From Leptospiraceae bacterium (GTDB taxonomy: Bacteria > Spirochaetota > Leptospiria > Leptospirales > Leptonemataceae): 64,000 bases of DNA. This document shows, piece by piece, positions 10,347 to 19,698 of the stretch. The translations under genes were made by a program, and so were the position numbers. The notes beneath the pieces were generated by a model that saw only the letters and a list, made by a program, of their open reading frames with translations, searched no databases and was not told the DNA's origin. Location of the stretch: NCBI GenBank assembly GCA_026005135.1, contig BPKM01000001.1:620001-684000 (forward strand). Reading direction: 5' to 3'. Numbering within the stretch: position 1 is the first letter of the stretch; each line of letters starts with the position of its first letter.

Positions 10347-11591
10347 GTGATAAATCCTATTGATCGTTTATTAAAAATATATAATAAAATTATACCAAAA
10401 GATGCTAGGATCGGTTTAATAGCAAATCAATGTTCTTTTTCGTTTTTATATAAAAAATATTTATATGAATTATTACCTGTGCATAAAATTTTTCTTCTAG
10501 AGCATGGATTTTTTTCTGAATTGCAGGATCAAGTTCCTTTAAAAAATATTGAATTTTATCATCATTTTAAAGAGATAGAATGGATTTCCTTATATGGAAA
10601 TAATTTTGAAAGTTTAAAACCTTCTATAGATAGTTTGATTGATATAGATATATTAATTGTTGATATTCAAGATGTTGGAAGTCGGTATTACACATTTTTA
10701 ACTTCTGTCTATTATGTTTTAGAAACGATTATCAATCATAATTTGGAATTAAAAATTATATTATTAGATAGACCGAATCCTTTAATTAGAAATTATCATA
10801 AAAGACGAATAGAAGGAACACCCTTAGAAAAACAGTATGAATCGTTCGTAGGTATAACAGGAATCTTACATCAACATGGTTTAACACCATCGGAGTTAAT
10901 TACTTATTATTGGGCGCATTTAATTCAGAAAAAAAAGAATATCTCTAAAATTTATTTTATACCGTTTTTTAAAAATATTCCCCTTCAAAAACTTTATCCA
11001 GAAAAAATAGTTATTTATGATAATCCAGAGTTTGATTCTAATTTTAATTTTTTTGAAATATATCCTTCTCCTAATATGCCGTCTTTAAAAACAGCAAAAA
11101 TATATACAGGTCAATGTTTATTGGAAGGTACAAATTTAAGTGAAGGAAGAGGAACAACCAAACCGTTTGAAATTTTTGGAGCTCCCTATATTGATTTTAA
11201 TTTACAAACTATGATTTCCGATTTACCCATCTGGAATTCCTTAGGGGTGATATTTAGAAAGATTCGATTTGTGCCTGTACATCATAAATTTCAATATCAG
11301 GAATGTAATGGTTGGCAATTACATATAATAAATGAGAAGAAATATCATTCTCTTTTAACTACACTAATATTTTTAAAAACTTTAAAAGAGAAATGTAAGG
11401 ATTTTGATTGGTATAAAGGTATTTATGAATTTAAAAACGATTTTCTGGCAATAGAATATCTATTAGGCGATAAAAAATTAATTTCTTTTTTAGAAACAAA
11501 TCATTTAACAATTGATGATATTTATAAATATATAACACTAAAAGAAAAAGAATGGTTATTAAATATAAAAAAATTTTATTTATATAATTAG
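10347..11591 (+). CDS. DUF1343 / NamZ-type exo-beta-N-acetylmuramidase
   Basis: GLIANQCSF, DIQDVGSRYYTFLTS, DRPNPL, YPSPNMPSLKTAKIYTGQCLLEGTNLSEGRGTTKPFEIFGAPYID; GTG start. Confidence 0.9.
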   Translation: MINPIDRLLKIYNKIIPKDARIGLIANQCSFSFLYKKYLYELLPVHKIFLLEHGFFSELQDQVPLKNIEFYHHFKEIEWISLYGNNFESLKPSIDSLIDIDILIVDIQDVGSRYYTFLTSVYYVLETIINHNLELKIILLDRPNPLIRNYHKRRIEGTPLEKQYESFVGITGILHQHGLTPSELITYYWAHLIQKKKNISKIYFIPFFKNIPLQKLYPEKIVIYDNPEFDSNFNFFEIYPSPNMPSLKTAKIYTGQCLLEGTNLSEGRGTTKPFEIFGAPYIDFNLQTMISDLPIWNSLGVIFRKIRFVPVHHKFQYQECNGWQLHIINEKKYHSLLTTLIFLKTLKEKCKDFDWYKGIYEFKNDFLAIEYLLGDKKLISFLETNHLTIDDIYKYITLKEKEWLLNIKKFYLYN

Positions 11592-11690
11592 AATTTAATT
11601 TATTTACTTGATTTTTTCTTATTGTTTGAAATTTTTACCTTATTATATCGATATTAAAAAAGAGAAATAAATAATATAACGGAAAAAAAA

Positions 11691-12530
11691 ATGAAAGATG
11701 ATAAGAGAGGTTCATTCTTAAAAATACTACTTTTTATAGGAATTACTTTACTTATATTTGGAATCAATTTAAAAATGTTTTCTAATGCAAATCGAATACG
11801 AGTTGCAATAGATAATAAATATATTCAGACATATAGAAATAAACAGGGAAAATGGATTTTAAATAAAGGATATTATATAAAAAGGGATTTAACGGAACTG
11901 GCTTTAGAATATCAAGTTAGTCCAGAAGAAATTGAAGAAATAAATAATCATAATTTACGAAAAAGATATATTTTCGTTCCTTATGGAGAAGAATACTTAG
12001 AAAAATTATTAAAACAAGGATATGGTAGAAGATTATTTGATATTGATCCAAGGAAATATTTATGGCCAGTTGAAAAACCAGACTTTACTTCTCGATTTGG
12101 TAAACGTTTTAATGAAGTACATACAGGTCTGGATATGGCTGTACCTATTGGAACACCAGTTGTTGCAGCTCAGGACGGTATTGTAAAAAAAACAGGCTGG
12201 ATGGGAGGTTATGGTAAAGCAATTATAATTCAACATTTTGATGGAAGAGAAACATTATATGGTCATTTATCTGAGATCCTTATAGAAGAAAATGAAGAAG
12301 TTTTAATGGGGCAGATAATTGCCTTTTCTGGAAATACAGGAAGATCAACAGGTCCTCATTTACATTTTGAAGTTCGATTTGAAAATATAACATTAAATCC
12401 AGAAGATTTTTTACCCGAAAGTTTTTTTCGAAGTGATGTAATTATTAGAGAAAGCGATAAAGGCATTGCAATTCAGGAAACATTACCAGATATTGAACGT
12501 GCTTCTTCCAATATTATTTTAAAATTATGA
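11691..12530 (+). CDS. M23-family metallopeptidase (LytM) with LysM-like region
   Basis: FTSRFGKRFNEVHTGLDMAVPIGTPVVAAQDGIVKKTGWMGGYGKAIIIQH...YGHLSEI...GRSTGPHLHFEVR. Confidence 0.92.
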   Translation: MKDDKRGSFLKILLFIGITLLIFGINLKMFSNANRIRVAIDNKYIQTYRNKQGKWILNKGYYIKRDLTELALEYQVSPEEIEEINNHNLRKRYIFVPYGEEYLEKLLKQGYGRRLFDIDPRKYLWPVEKPDFTSRFGKRFNEVHTGLDMAVPIGTPVVAAQDGIVKKTGWMGGYGKAIIIQHFDGRETLYGHLSEILIEENEEVLMGQIIAFSGNTGRSTGPHLHFEVRFENITLNPEDFLPESFFRSDVIIRESDKGIAIQETLPDIERASSNIILKL

Positions 12531-13429
12531 AGATTATAGACCAATGGAATCCAGAAATAGAAAAGATATTAGATAAGGCATTAAATACTAAATATAAAGA
12601 TACACCAGTTGCAGTATTTGATTTTGATAATACCTTGATTTATGGTGATCAGGGTATTAATTTAATGAATTATCTTATTTTGAATTTATTAATAAAAGGA
12701 GAAGAAGATTGGTTCTGGGACGAAAATAACTGGCAATATGTAGATAAAGAAGATTATTTTAATATTAAAATAAAATACGAAATTGCATGGAATAATAGAA
12801 AAGATATTAATTTAGCTATTGAATTATTAGATGAGATATATAAAGTTTTTTATAAATTAGAAAAGATAGATTTAGAAATTGCTTATAGATGGTCAAAAAT
12901 TATATATGCTGGTTTTAGTATACAAGAATTAAAATATTTTTCAAGAAAATCCTTTGAACAATCCTTACAGGAAGCAATAGAAGAAGTAGAACTTCCTTCA
13001 GGAATAACAATACAAAAAGGGTTAATAATTCATCCTCTATTTTATAAATTAATCCAGGAACTAATAAAAAGAAATTGGAAAATATTCATTATAACAGCGT
13101 CGCCAGAACCAGCAATTCAAGCAATATCAGATTACTGGTCTATACCTGAAGAAAATGTTATTGGTATGAAGTTAAAACAAAATAAGAGTATTCTTTTACC
13201 AGAAATTGTAGAACCATATACATATAATGAAGGAAAATATTTAAATTTACGACAATATGTAAAAGATCCTATCATTATTGCAGCAGGAGATTCTTATCCA
13301 GATATATTTCTTTTAGAAAATGCGCAAATTCCTATATTCTTAAAAAGAAAAAATAAAGAAAAACTTTATCAGTTAGCAAAAGAAAAAAATTTTTATATTC
13401 AAGAAGTGGAACAAGTAGAAAATGAATAA
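12527..13429 (+). CDS. HAD-superfamily (SerB/HAD-IB-like) phosphatase
   Basis: AVFDFDNTLIYGD, IFIITASPEPAIQAI, IIAAGDSYPDIFLL. Confidence 0.85.
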   Translation: MKIIDQWNPEIEKILDKALNTKYKDTPVAVFDFDNTLIYGDQGINLMNYLILNLLIKGEEDWFWDENNWQYVDKEDYFNIKIKYEIAWNNRKDINLAIELLDEIYKVFYKLEKIDLEIAYRWSKIIYAGFSIQELKYFSRKSFEQSLQEAIEEVELPSGITIQKGLIIHPLFYKLIQELIKRNWKIFIITASPEPAIQAISDYWSIPEENVIGMKLKQNKSILLPEIVEPYTYNEGKYLNLRQYVKDPIIIAAGDSYPDIFLLENAQIPIFLKRKNKEKLYQLAKEKNFYIQEVEQVENE

Positions 13430-14111
13430 AATTATATATTTTATAGGTACACCTATTGGTAATTTAGATGATATTACTGTACGTGCATTAAAGACATTGC
13501 AGGAATCAGATGTAATCTTTACAGAGTCCATTCGTTCTATTACAACTTTATTAAAACATCATAATATTTTTTATGATAAAGAAAAAATTTATTTATACGA
13601 TGAAAAAAAGGTTAAATTTAAAGAGATAAAAAATATCTTATTAAAATATAATACAATATGTTATGTTTCTGAAGCTGGTTTACCAGTTTTTATGGATCCT
13701 GGACAAAAACTTATACGATTTGCAGAAGAAAATTTTTATAAAATTAAGGTATTACCAGGTATTTCTGCTTTAAGTGTGGCATTAGTTTATGCAGGTATTA
13801 ATGAACCATTTTATTTTGCAGGTTTTCCACCAAGAGAAAATTATTTAAGAATTCCTTTTATTAAAAATTTATCTCAATATAATATTGTAATGTTATACGA
13901 AACACCATTCCGAAATAAAAAACTTTTAGAAGAATTAAAAAAACATTTAACTGATAACTGGGAAATTTATGTATTTTTAAATTTAACACAGGAAAATGAA
14001 AAAATCATTCATTGTAATTTATACGAAATTCATAATTATATCAAAAATATTGAAAAACTTCCTGCTGTATTTATTCTAAAAAAAATTTTAAAAAAGCATA
14101 AAAATAACTGA
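13422..14111 (+). CDS. rsmI: 16S rRNA (cytidine-2'-O)-methyltransferase RsmI
   Basis: IYFIGTPIGNLDDITVRALKTLQESD, VSEAGLPVFMDPG, VLPGISALSVAL, PFYFAGFPPR; overlaps the preceding CDS. Confidence 0.9.
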   Translation: MNKIIYFIGTPIGNLDDITVRALKTLQESDVIFTESIRSITTLLKHHNIFYDKEKIYLYDEKKVKFKEIKNILLKYNTICYVSEAGLPVFMDPGQKLIRFAEENFYKIKVLPGISALSVALVYAGINEPFYFAGFPPRENYLRIPFIKNLSQYNIVMLYETPFRNKKLLEELKKHLTDNWEIYVFLNLTQENEKIIHCNLYEIHNYIKNIEKLPAVFILKKILKKHKNN

Positions 14112-14132
14112 TTTTCCTAAAAGAGATTTGAA
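14040..14132. repeat. Left copy of ~93-bp direct repeat (3' end of rsmI)
   Basis: tcaaaaatattgaaaaacttcctgctgtatttattctaaaa..ttttaaaaaagcataaaaataactgattttcctaaaa.agatttgaa recurs at 18605-18696. Confidence 0.9.
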
Positions 14133-14299
14133 TAAATTTGATATCTATGTTTGTAATAATATAAATTATTTTTAAAAAGAAAAAAAATGTAAAAATAGAT
14201 CTTTCTACAAAAATGATAAGAAATTGGATAGTGAATGTTGTAAAACAAAGATAAACATTTTAACTAAAGATTTGGATATTAATATAAATTTTTATAAAG

Positions 14300-14430
14300 A
14301 TTTTAAAGAATTCATCGTATTTTAGAGTAAATTTATGATTTGGCATAGAGATATATACAAATTATCGGAATTTATAGAATAAGTTAAGAAAGAGAAGGAT
14401 TTCATCAAAAAAATAATTATTATAGAATTG
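14300..14430 (-). pseudogene. Truncated remnant of a further Rpn-like copy (first codons plus upstream region)
   Basis: ttttaaagaattcatcgtattttagagtaaatttatgatttggcat matches the 5' coding end and upstream sequence of the three downstream copies; body of the gene absent. Confidence 0.75.
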
Positions 14431-14462
14431 ATATAGACTTATAAGTAAATGAGCAAAAAAGA

Positions 14463-15296
14463 TTATTTAATAATACCATATTTTTTTAGTTCTTTTTTAG
14501 ATAAACCAGTAGCTTCTATAATAATATTTATATCTATTCCTTTTTTAATTAACTTTTTTGCAGTTTCTATTTTTGCTTTTAATTCTCCTTTCTTTTTACC
14601 TTCTTGTAATCCTTTTTCGTAGTGTGGTTTTACTAAATCCGTAATATCAGCTTCGTAAACTTTTGGCATTTTAATACCCTCTGGTAATTGTTTTTCGAAA
14701 TTACTATATCTAACATAATACATTTCTTGTAATAATGCAATCATTTTTTTATCTTTAATGGGAATTAGTTTAATGTTTTTTAGACCTTCTTTTAATTTAT
14801 TTTGATTAGCGAAGATATAGAGATATTCTATTTCGTAGGCATTAATATCAAGTTGGTTGATTTCGATAAAGTAGATATTTAATAAATCATTATGGAATTT
14901 ATAAAGACCATCTTGTAATAATATGGCATGTTTATTTAATAGATTTTTGAATGATTTAGTAAAGTCTGGTGTTATAAGAGTAATTGTAGTATTATTAAGG
15001 TTAGCGGATTTTTCTCTATTACAGAAGCCAGTGAGGTAGATAAATAGGTCGTTAAAATCTTTGATAGAGGGTTTATCTTTTTCGGATTTAAAAGATATAA
15101 TGTTAAATAATTTGAAATATTTAAATAATTCTAGTTTTTTAGTATCTGGATTTTTAATGATAATGATGTCTGCTTTTTTGGGTAATTTAAGTATTTCGTA
15201 TTCTGTGATTACGTTGCAGTTTAGTAGTTCAAAGAAGTTTTTGGTTACGATTTTAAAGAATTCGTCATATTTTAGAGTAAATTTATGTTTTGTCAT
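14463..15296 (-). CDS. Rpn-family / PD-(D/E)XK nuclease-like protein, array copy A (intact)
   Basis: KFTLKYDEFFKIVTKNFFELL...KKADIIIIK...FNIISFKSEKDKPSIKDF plus C-terminal LPEGIKMPKVYEADITDLVKPHYEKGLQEG typical of Rpn/transposase-like nuclease families. Confidence 0.75.
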   Translation of the reverse strand: MTKHKFTLKYDEFFKIVTKNFFELLNCNVITEYEILKLPKKADIIIIKNPDTKKLELFKYFKLFNIISFKSEKDKPSIKDFNDLFIYLTGFCNREKSANLNNTTITLITPDFTKSFKNLLNKHAILLQDGLYKFHNDLLNIYFIEINQLDINAYEIEYLYIFANQNKLKEGLKNIKLIPIKDKKMIALLQEMYYVRYSNFEKQLPEGIKMPKVYEADITDLVKPHYEKGLQEGKKKGELKAKIETAKKLIKKGIDINIIIEATGLSKKELKKYGIIK

Positions 15297-15801
15297 AGAG
15301 GGATATATTTTGATTATCGGAATTTATAGGATAAGTTAAGAAAAAGAAGGATTAGTTTGAGAAAAAATTATAAAATTTAATTTACTATCTAAAAATCAAT
15401 GGGTAGGGGATTGGGCAGAAATTATTCAATTATTCTATATTTTTTTAAATCTTTTTTAGATAAGCCAGTTATTTTTACAATTAAATCAATCGATAAACCT
15501 TCTTTTTTCATTTTTTTTGCTGTTTCTATTTTTGCTTTTAGTTGCCCTTCCTGTAAACCTTCAAGTTTTCCTTTTTGGATTCCTTCCTGTAATCCTTCTA
15601 ATTTTCCTTCAAGTTTTCCTTTTTGCAATCCTTCTTGTAAACCTTTTTCATAGTGTGGTTTTACTAAGTCCGTAATATCAGCTTCGTAAACTTTTGGCAT
15701 TTTAATACCCTCTGGTAATTGTTTTTCGAAATTACTATATCTAACATAATACATTTCTTGTAATAATGCAATCATTTTTTTATCTTTAATGGGAATTAGT
15801 T

Positions 15802-16955
15802 GCCCAATTGTAAAAGGAAGTGCAACGGAATTTTTAGTTTTTTTATTAAGAAAGTTTAGAAAAAATGTTCATAGTGATTCCCCAAGAATATGGGATAAGG
15901 AGGAGAACCACCATGAACACCCCTAAAACTTATACCCATCTTAAAATAGATGAAAGAGCTGTCATTCAATTTTTGTATGAGCAAGGTCATAGCATAAGAA
16001 AAATTGCAAAGTATTTAAATAGAGCACCTTCTACCATTAGTAGAGAATTAAAGCGAAATTCATATACTGAAAATCATAAGATAATTTATTCTGCCCGAAA
16101 GGCACAGGCTTGGTATAAAATACGAAAGACAAGAAGATATTTAAGATATTTGAATCATACAAGACTTTGGATTTTTATTGTTTATGCTTTGATTTTTTTA
16201 CAATATTCACCAGAACAGATTGCTGGTAGATTACGAATGTTATATCCTAAAAATAAAAAACTTCATATATCATTCAAAACTATTTATAATTATATTTATT
16301 TTTATCAGAGAGTAATGGGATGGAATCTCGTTCAATATTTGCGAAGAGGAGGAAAAAAATACCGAAAAAACTGGCGGAAAATAAGGAAAAATAGAGATAA
16401 TTTAGACATTTGGACAATACAACAAAGACCAGAAATTCAAACGATGGGACATTGGGAAGGAGATACCATAGAAGGGAAAAAAGGTTCTGGCTATGTATTT
16501 ACTTTTGTTGAAAAATTGAGTCGTTATACTATAATGCTTTATGTATCATCAAAAAAGCTTAAAGAAACAAAAGAAAAAGTTTTGCGAAAATTCAATTCTA
16601 TTCCAAAAGAAAAACTTTTAAGTATTACTTATGATAATGGAATAGAAATGCTACACAATGGTTTATATAAAATCATTCAGGAAATCAAAAATATCAGAGT
16701 TTATTTTACTGACCCCGGAAAACCCTATCAAAGAGGTTTAAATGAGAATACCAATGGATTAATTAGACAATATTTACCCAAAGGGATAGATTTTAGAAAA
16801 ACTGAAAATTTAGACAAAATTATACAAGATGTAGAAATAAAATTAAATCATCGTGCAAGAAAATGCTTGCAGTATCAAACACCGTATGAAATATTTTTTT
16901 CTGTGAAACCAAAACTATTCCCCATTAAGATGTTGCACTTGAATTACAATGCGCC
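15802..16955 (+). mobile_element. IS30-family insertion sequence, ~1154 bp, 3-bp direct repeat GTT
   Basis: Imperfect terminal inverted repeats gcccaattgtaaaaggaagtgcaac / ggcgcattgtaattcaagtgcaac; GTT duplicated at both flanks; interrupts copy B. Confidence 0.85.
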
Positions 16956-16971
16956 GTTTTATATTTTTTAG
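15913..16971 (+). CDS. IS30-family transposase
   Basis: THLKIDERAVIQFLYEQGHSIRKIAKYLNRAPSTISRELKRN HTH; GHWEGDTIEGKKGSGYV; TYDNGIEM; YFTDPGKPYQRGLNENTNGLIRQYLPKG DDE motifs; aaggagga RBS before ATG 15913 (ORF track starts at 15865). Confidence 0.95.
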   Translation: MNTPKTYTHLKIDERAVIQFLYEQGHSIRKIAKYLNRAPSTISRELKRNSYTENHKIIYSARKAQAWYKIRKTRRYLRYLNHTRLWIFIVYALIFLQYSPEQIAGRLRMLYPKNKKLHISFKTIYNYIYFYQRVMGWNLVQYLRRGGKKYRKNWRKIRKNRDNLDIWTIQQRPEIQTMGHWEGDTIEGKKGSGYVFTFVEKLSRYTIMLYVSSKKLKETKEKVLRKFNSIPKEKLLSITYDNGIEMLHNGLYKIIQEIKNIRVYFTDPGKPYQRGLNENTNGLIRQYLPKGIDFRKTENLDKIIQDVEIKLNHRARKCLQYQTPYEIFFSVKPKLFPIKMLHLNYNAPFYIF

Positions 16972-17609
16972 ACCTTCTTTTAATTTATTTTGATTAGCGA
17001 AGATATAGAGATATTCTATTTCGTATGCATTAATATCAAGTTGGTTGATTTCGATAAAGTAGATATTTAATAAATCATTATGGAATTTATAAAGACCGTC
17101 TTGTAATAATATGGCATGTTTATTTAATAGATTTTTGAATGATTTAGTAAAGTCTGGTGTTATAAGAGTAATGGTAGTATTATTAAGGTTAGCGGATTTT
17201 TCTCTATTACAGAATCCCGTAAGATAGATAAATAGGTCGTTAAAATCTTTGATAGAGGGTTTATCTTTTTCGGATTTAAAAGATATAATGTTAAATAATT
17301 TGAAATATTTAAATAATTCTAGTTTTTTAGTATCTGGATTTTTAATGATAATGATGTCTGCTTTTTTGGGTAGTTTAAGTATTTCGTATTCTGTGATTAC
17401 GTTGCAGTTTAGTAGTTCAAAGAAGTTTTTGGTTACGATTTTAAAGAATTCGTCATATTTTAGAGTAAATTTATGTTTTGGCATAGAGGGATATATTTTG
17501 ATTATCGGAATTTATAGAATAAGTTAAGAAAAAGAAGGATTAGTTTGAGAAAAAATTATAAAATTTGATTTACTATCTAAAAATCAATGGGTAGGGGATT
17601 GGGCAGAAA

Positions 17610-18501
17610 TTATTCAATAATTCTATATTTTTTTAAATCTTTTTTAGATAAGCCAGTTATTTCTACAATTAAATCAATCGATAAACCTTCTTTTTTCATT
17701 TTTTTTGCTGTTTCTATTTTTGCTTTTAGTTGCCTTCTTCTCACCTTTTTGCATCCTTCTTGTAATCCTTCTATTTTCCCTTCAAGTTTTCCTTTTTGTA
17801 ATCCTTCTTGCAAACCTTTTTCATAATGAGGTTTTACTAAGTCCGTAATATCAGCTTCGTAAACTTTTGGCATTTTAATACCCTCTGGTAATTGTTTTTC
17901 GAAATTACTATATCTAACATAATACATTTCTTGTAATAATGCAATCATTTTTTTATCTTTAATGGGAATTAGTTTAATGTTTTTTAGACCTTCTTTTAAT
18001 TTATTTTGATTAGCGAAGATATAGAGATATTCTATTTCGTAGTGCATTAATATCAAGTTGGTTGATTTCGATAAAGTAGATATTTAATAAATCATTATGG
18101 AATTTATAAAGACCGTCTTGTAATAAAATGGCATGTTTATTTAATAGATTTTTGAATGATTTAGTAAAGTCTGGTGTTATAAGAGTAATAGTAGTATTAT
18201 TAAGGTTAGCGGATTTTTCTCTATTACAGAAGCCCGTGAGATAGATAAATAGGTCGTTAAAATCTTTGATAGAGGGTTTATCTTTTTCGGATTTAAAAGA
18301 TATTATATTGAAAATTTTAAAATATTTAAATAATTCTAATTTTTTAGTATCTGGATTTTTAATGATAATGATGTCTGCTTTTTTGGGTAGATTAAGTATT
18401 TCGTATTCTGTGATGACGTTGCAGTTTAGTAGTTCAAAGAAGTTTTTGGTTACGATTTTAAAGAATTCATCGTATTTTAGAGTAAATTTATGATTTGGCA
18501 T
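17610..18501 (-). pseudogene. Rpn-family / PD-(D/E)XK nuclease-like protein, array copy C, +1 frame break near 18043
   Basis: Start MPNHKFTLKYDEFF; cgtagtgcatt in copy C versus cgtatgcatt in B and cgtaggcatt in A gives one extra base. Confidence 0.8.
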
Positions 18502-18604
18502 ATAGAAAAAATAAAAGTGAAAGTAATAAGTCAATAAAAAATTAATAAAAATAAAAAATATAGAGTAAGAGATATTATTAGATTTTTTGAACATCTATAT
18601 TATA

Positions 18605-18696
18605 ATCAAAAATATTGAAAAACTTCCTGCTGTATTTATTCTAAAAAACTTTTAAAAAAGCATAAAAATAACTGATTTTCCTAAAAAAGATTTGAA
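18605..18696. repeat. Right copy of ~93-bp direct repeat (duplicate of rsmI 3' end)
   Basis: Near-identical to 14040-14132; lies 30 bp upstream of ruvB. Confidence 0.9.
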
Positions 18697-18726
18697 ACTA
18701 AACATATATATATTAAATTAGTATTT

Positions 18727-19698
18727 GTGAATTATTCTTTAAGACCAGATAGATTAGATAAATTTATTGGCCAGAAAGAAATTATAGAAAGACTAAAAGT
18801 GATGTTAGAATCATCTCGTATCCGGGATGAAGCATTAGATCATATTTTATTATCTGGTCCTCCTGGATTAGGTAAAACAACCTTAGCAAATATAATTGCA
18901 AATGAATTACAGGTAAAATTTCATTCAGTAAGTGCTCCAACATTAACCAAAATTGGAGATCTGGCTAAAATTTTAACCACGTTAAATGAAAAAGATATTC
19001 TATTTATTGATGAAATCCATCGTTTAAATCGTTCTTGCGAAGAGGTTTTATATTCAGCTATGGAGGATTATTTTATTGATATAATTATTGGAGAAGGTAT
19101 AACAGCAAAATCCATACGTATTCCTTTAAAAAAATTTACTTTAATTGGTGCAACAACACGTTCTGGGTATTTAAGTTCTCCATTAAGAGCGCGTTTTGGT
19201 ATTGAAATGAAATTTTCTTTTTATAAGATAGAAGAATTAGCAGAAATTATTATACAATTATCAAAAGAATTGAATTTAGAATTATCAGAAGAAATAGCTA
19301 TTTATATTGCTACATATTGTAGAATGACTCCAAGAGAGGCTGTAAGAATTATGAAAAGAATTCGAGATTATGCTATAGTAGAAAATGTACAGAATATATC
19401 AAAAGATTTTATTGATTTTTGTTTAAATAATCTGGGTATATCATCAAATGGAATAAATGAAATAGATAAAAAAATATTATATATAATCTATAAACGATAT
19501 AAAGGTGGGCCTGTTGGTATAAAAACGTTAAGCTCTTTATTAGATGAGGAGGAAAAAACAATTTTAGAAAATCATGAACCTTTTTTATTAAAATTAGGTC
19601 TAATAGAAAAAACAAAAAAAGGAAGGATTTTAACAGAAAAAGGTTATAAATTTATTAAACAAAATCTAAAAGAAAATTTATATGTACTCGAAAATTAA
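18727..19698 (+). CDS. ruvB: Holliday junction branch migration helicase RuvB
   Basis: LRPDRLDKFIGQKEIIERL, LLSGPPGLGKTTLANIIANEL, LFIDEIHRLNRSCEEVLYSAMED, TTRSGYLSSPLRARFGI; GTG start. Confidence 0.97.
   Translation: MNYSLRPDRLDKFIGQKEIIERLKVMLESSRIRDEALDHILLSGPPGLGKTTLANIIANELQVKFHSVSAPTLTKIGDLAKILTTLNEKDILFIDEIHRLNRSCEEVLYSAMEDYFIDIIIGEGITAKSIRIPLKKFTLIGATTRSGYLSSPLRARFGIEMKFSFYKIEELAEIIIQLSKELNLELSEEIAIYIATYCRMTPREAVRIMKRIRDYAIVENVQNISKDFIDFCLNNLGISSNGINEIDKKILYIIYKRYKGGPVGIKTLSSLLDEEEKTILENHEPFLLKLGLIEKTKKGRILTEKGYKFIKQNLKENLYVLEN

Larger units (their letters stand above)
15422..17484 (-). pseudogene. Rpn-family / PD-(D/E)XK nuclease-like protein, array copy B, interrupted by an IS30 element (C-terminal part 15422-15801, N-terminal part 16956-17484)
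   Basis: Two ORF halves match copy A; precise removal of the IS restores the reading ...GLKNIKLIPIKDKK... Confidence 0.85.

Noticed and set aside
15540-15660. Short periodic repeats in Rpn copy B as a CRISPR-like array
   Set aside because: They encode the in-frame GLQEG/GKLEG linker; no conserved repeat-spacer structure and no cas genes in the window.
15061-18493. Plus-strand ORFs 15061-15339, 15399-15653, 17249-17527, 17587-17826, 18266-18493
   Set aside because: Antisense to the Rpn-like copies; repeated only because the underlying genes are repeated.
14463-18501. Array interpreted as a defence island or toxin-antitoxin system
   Set aside because: Only one family plus an IS is present; no antitoxin, restriction or helicase partner. 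ruvB next door is housekeeping and sits outside the flanking repeat.
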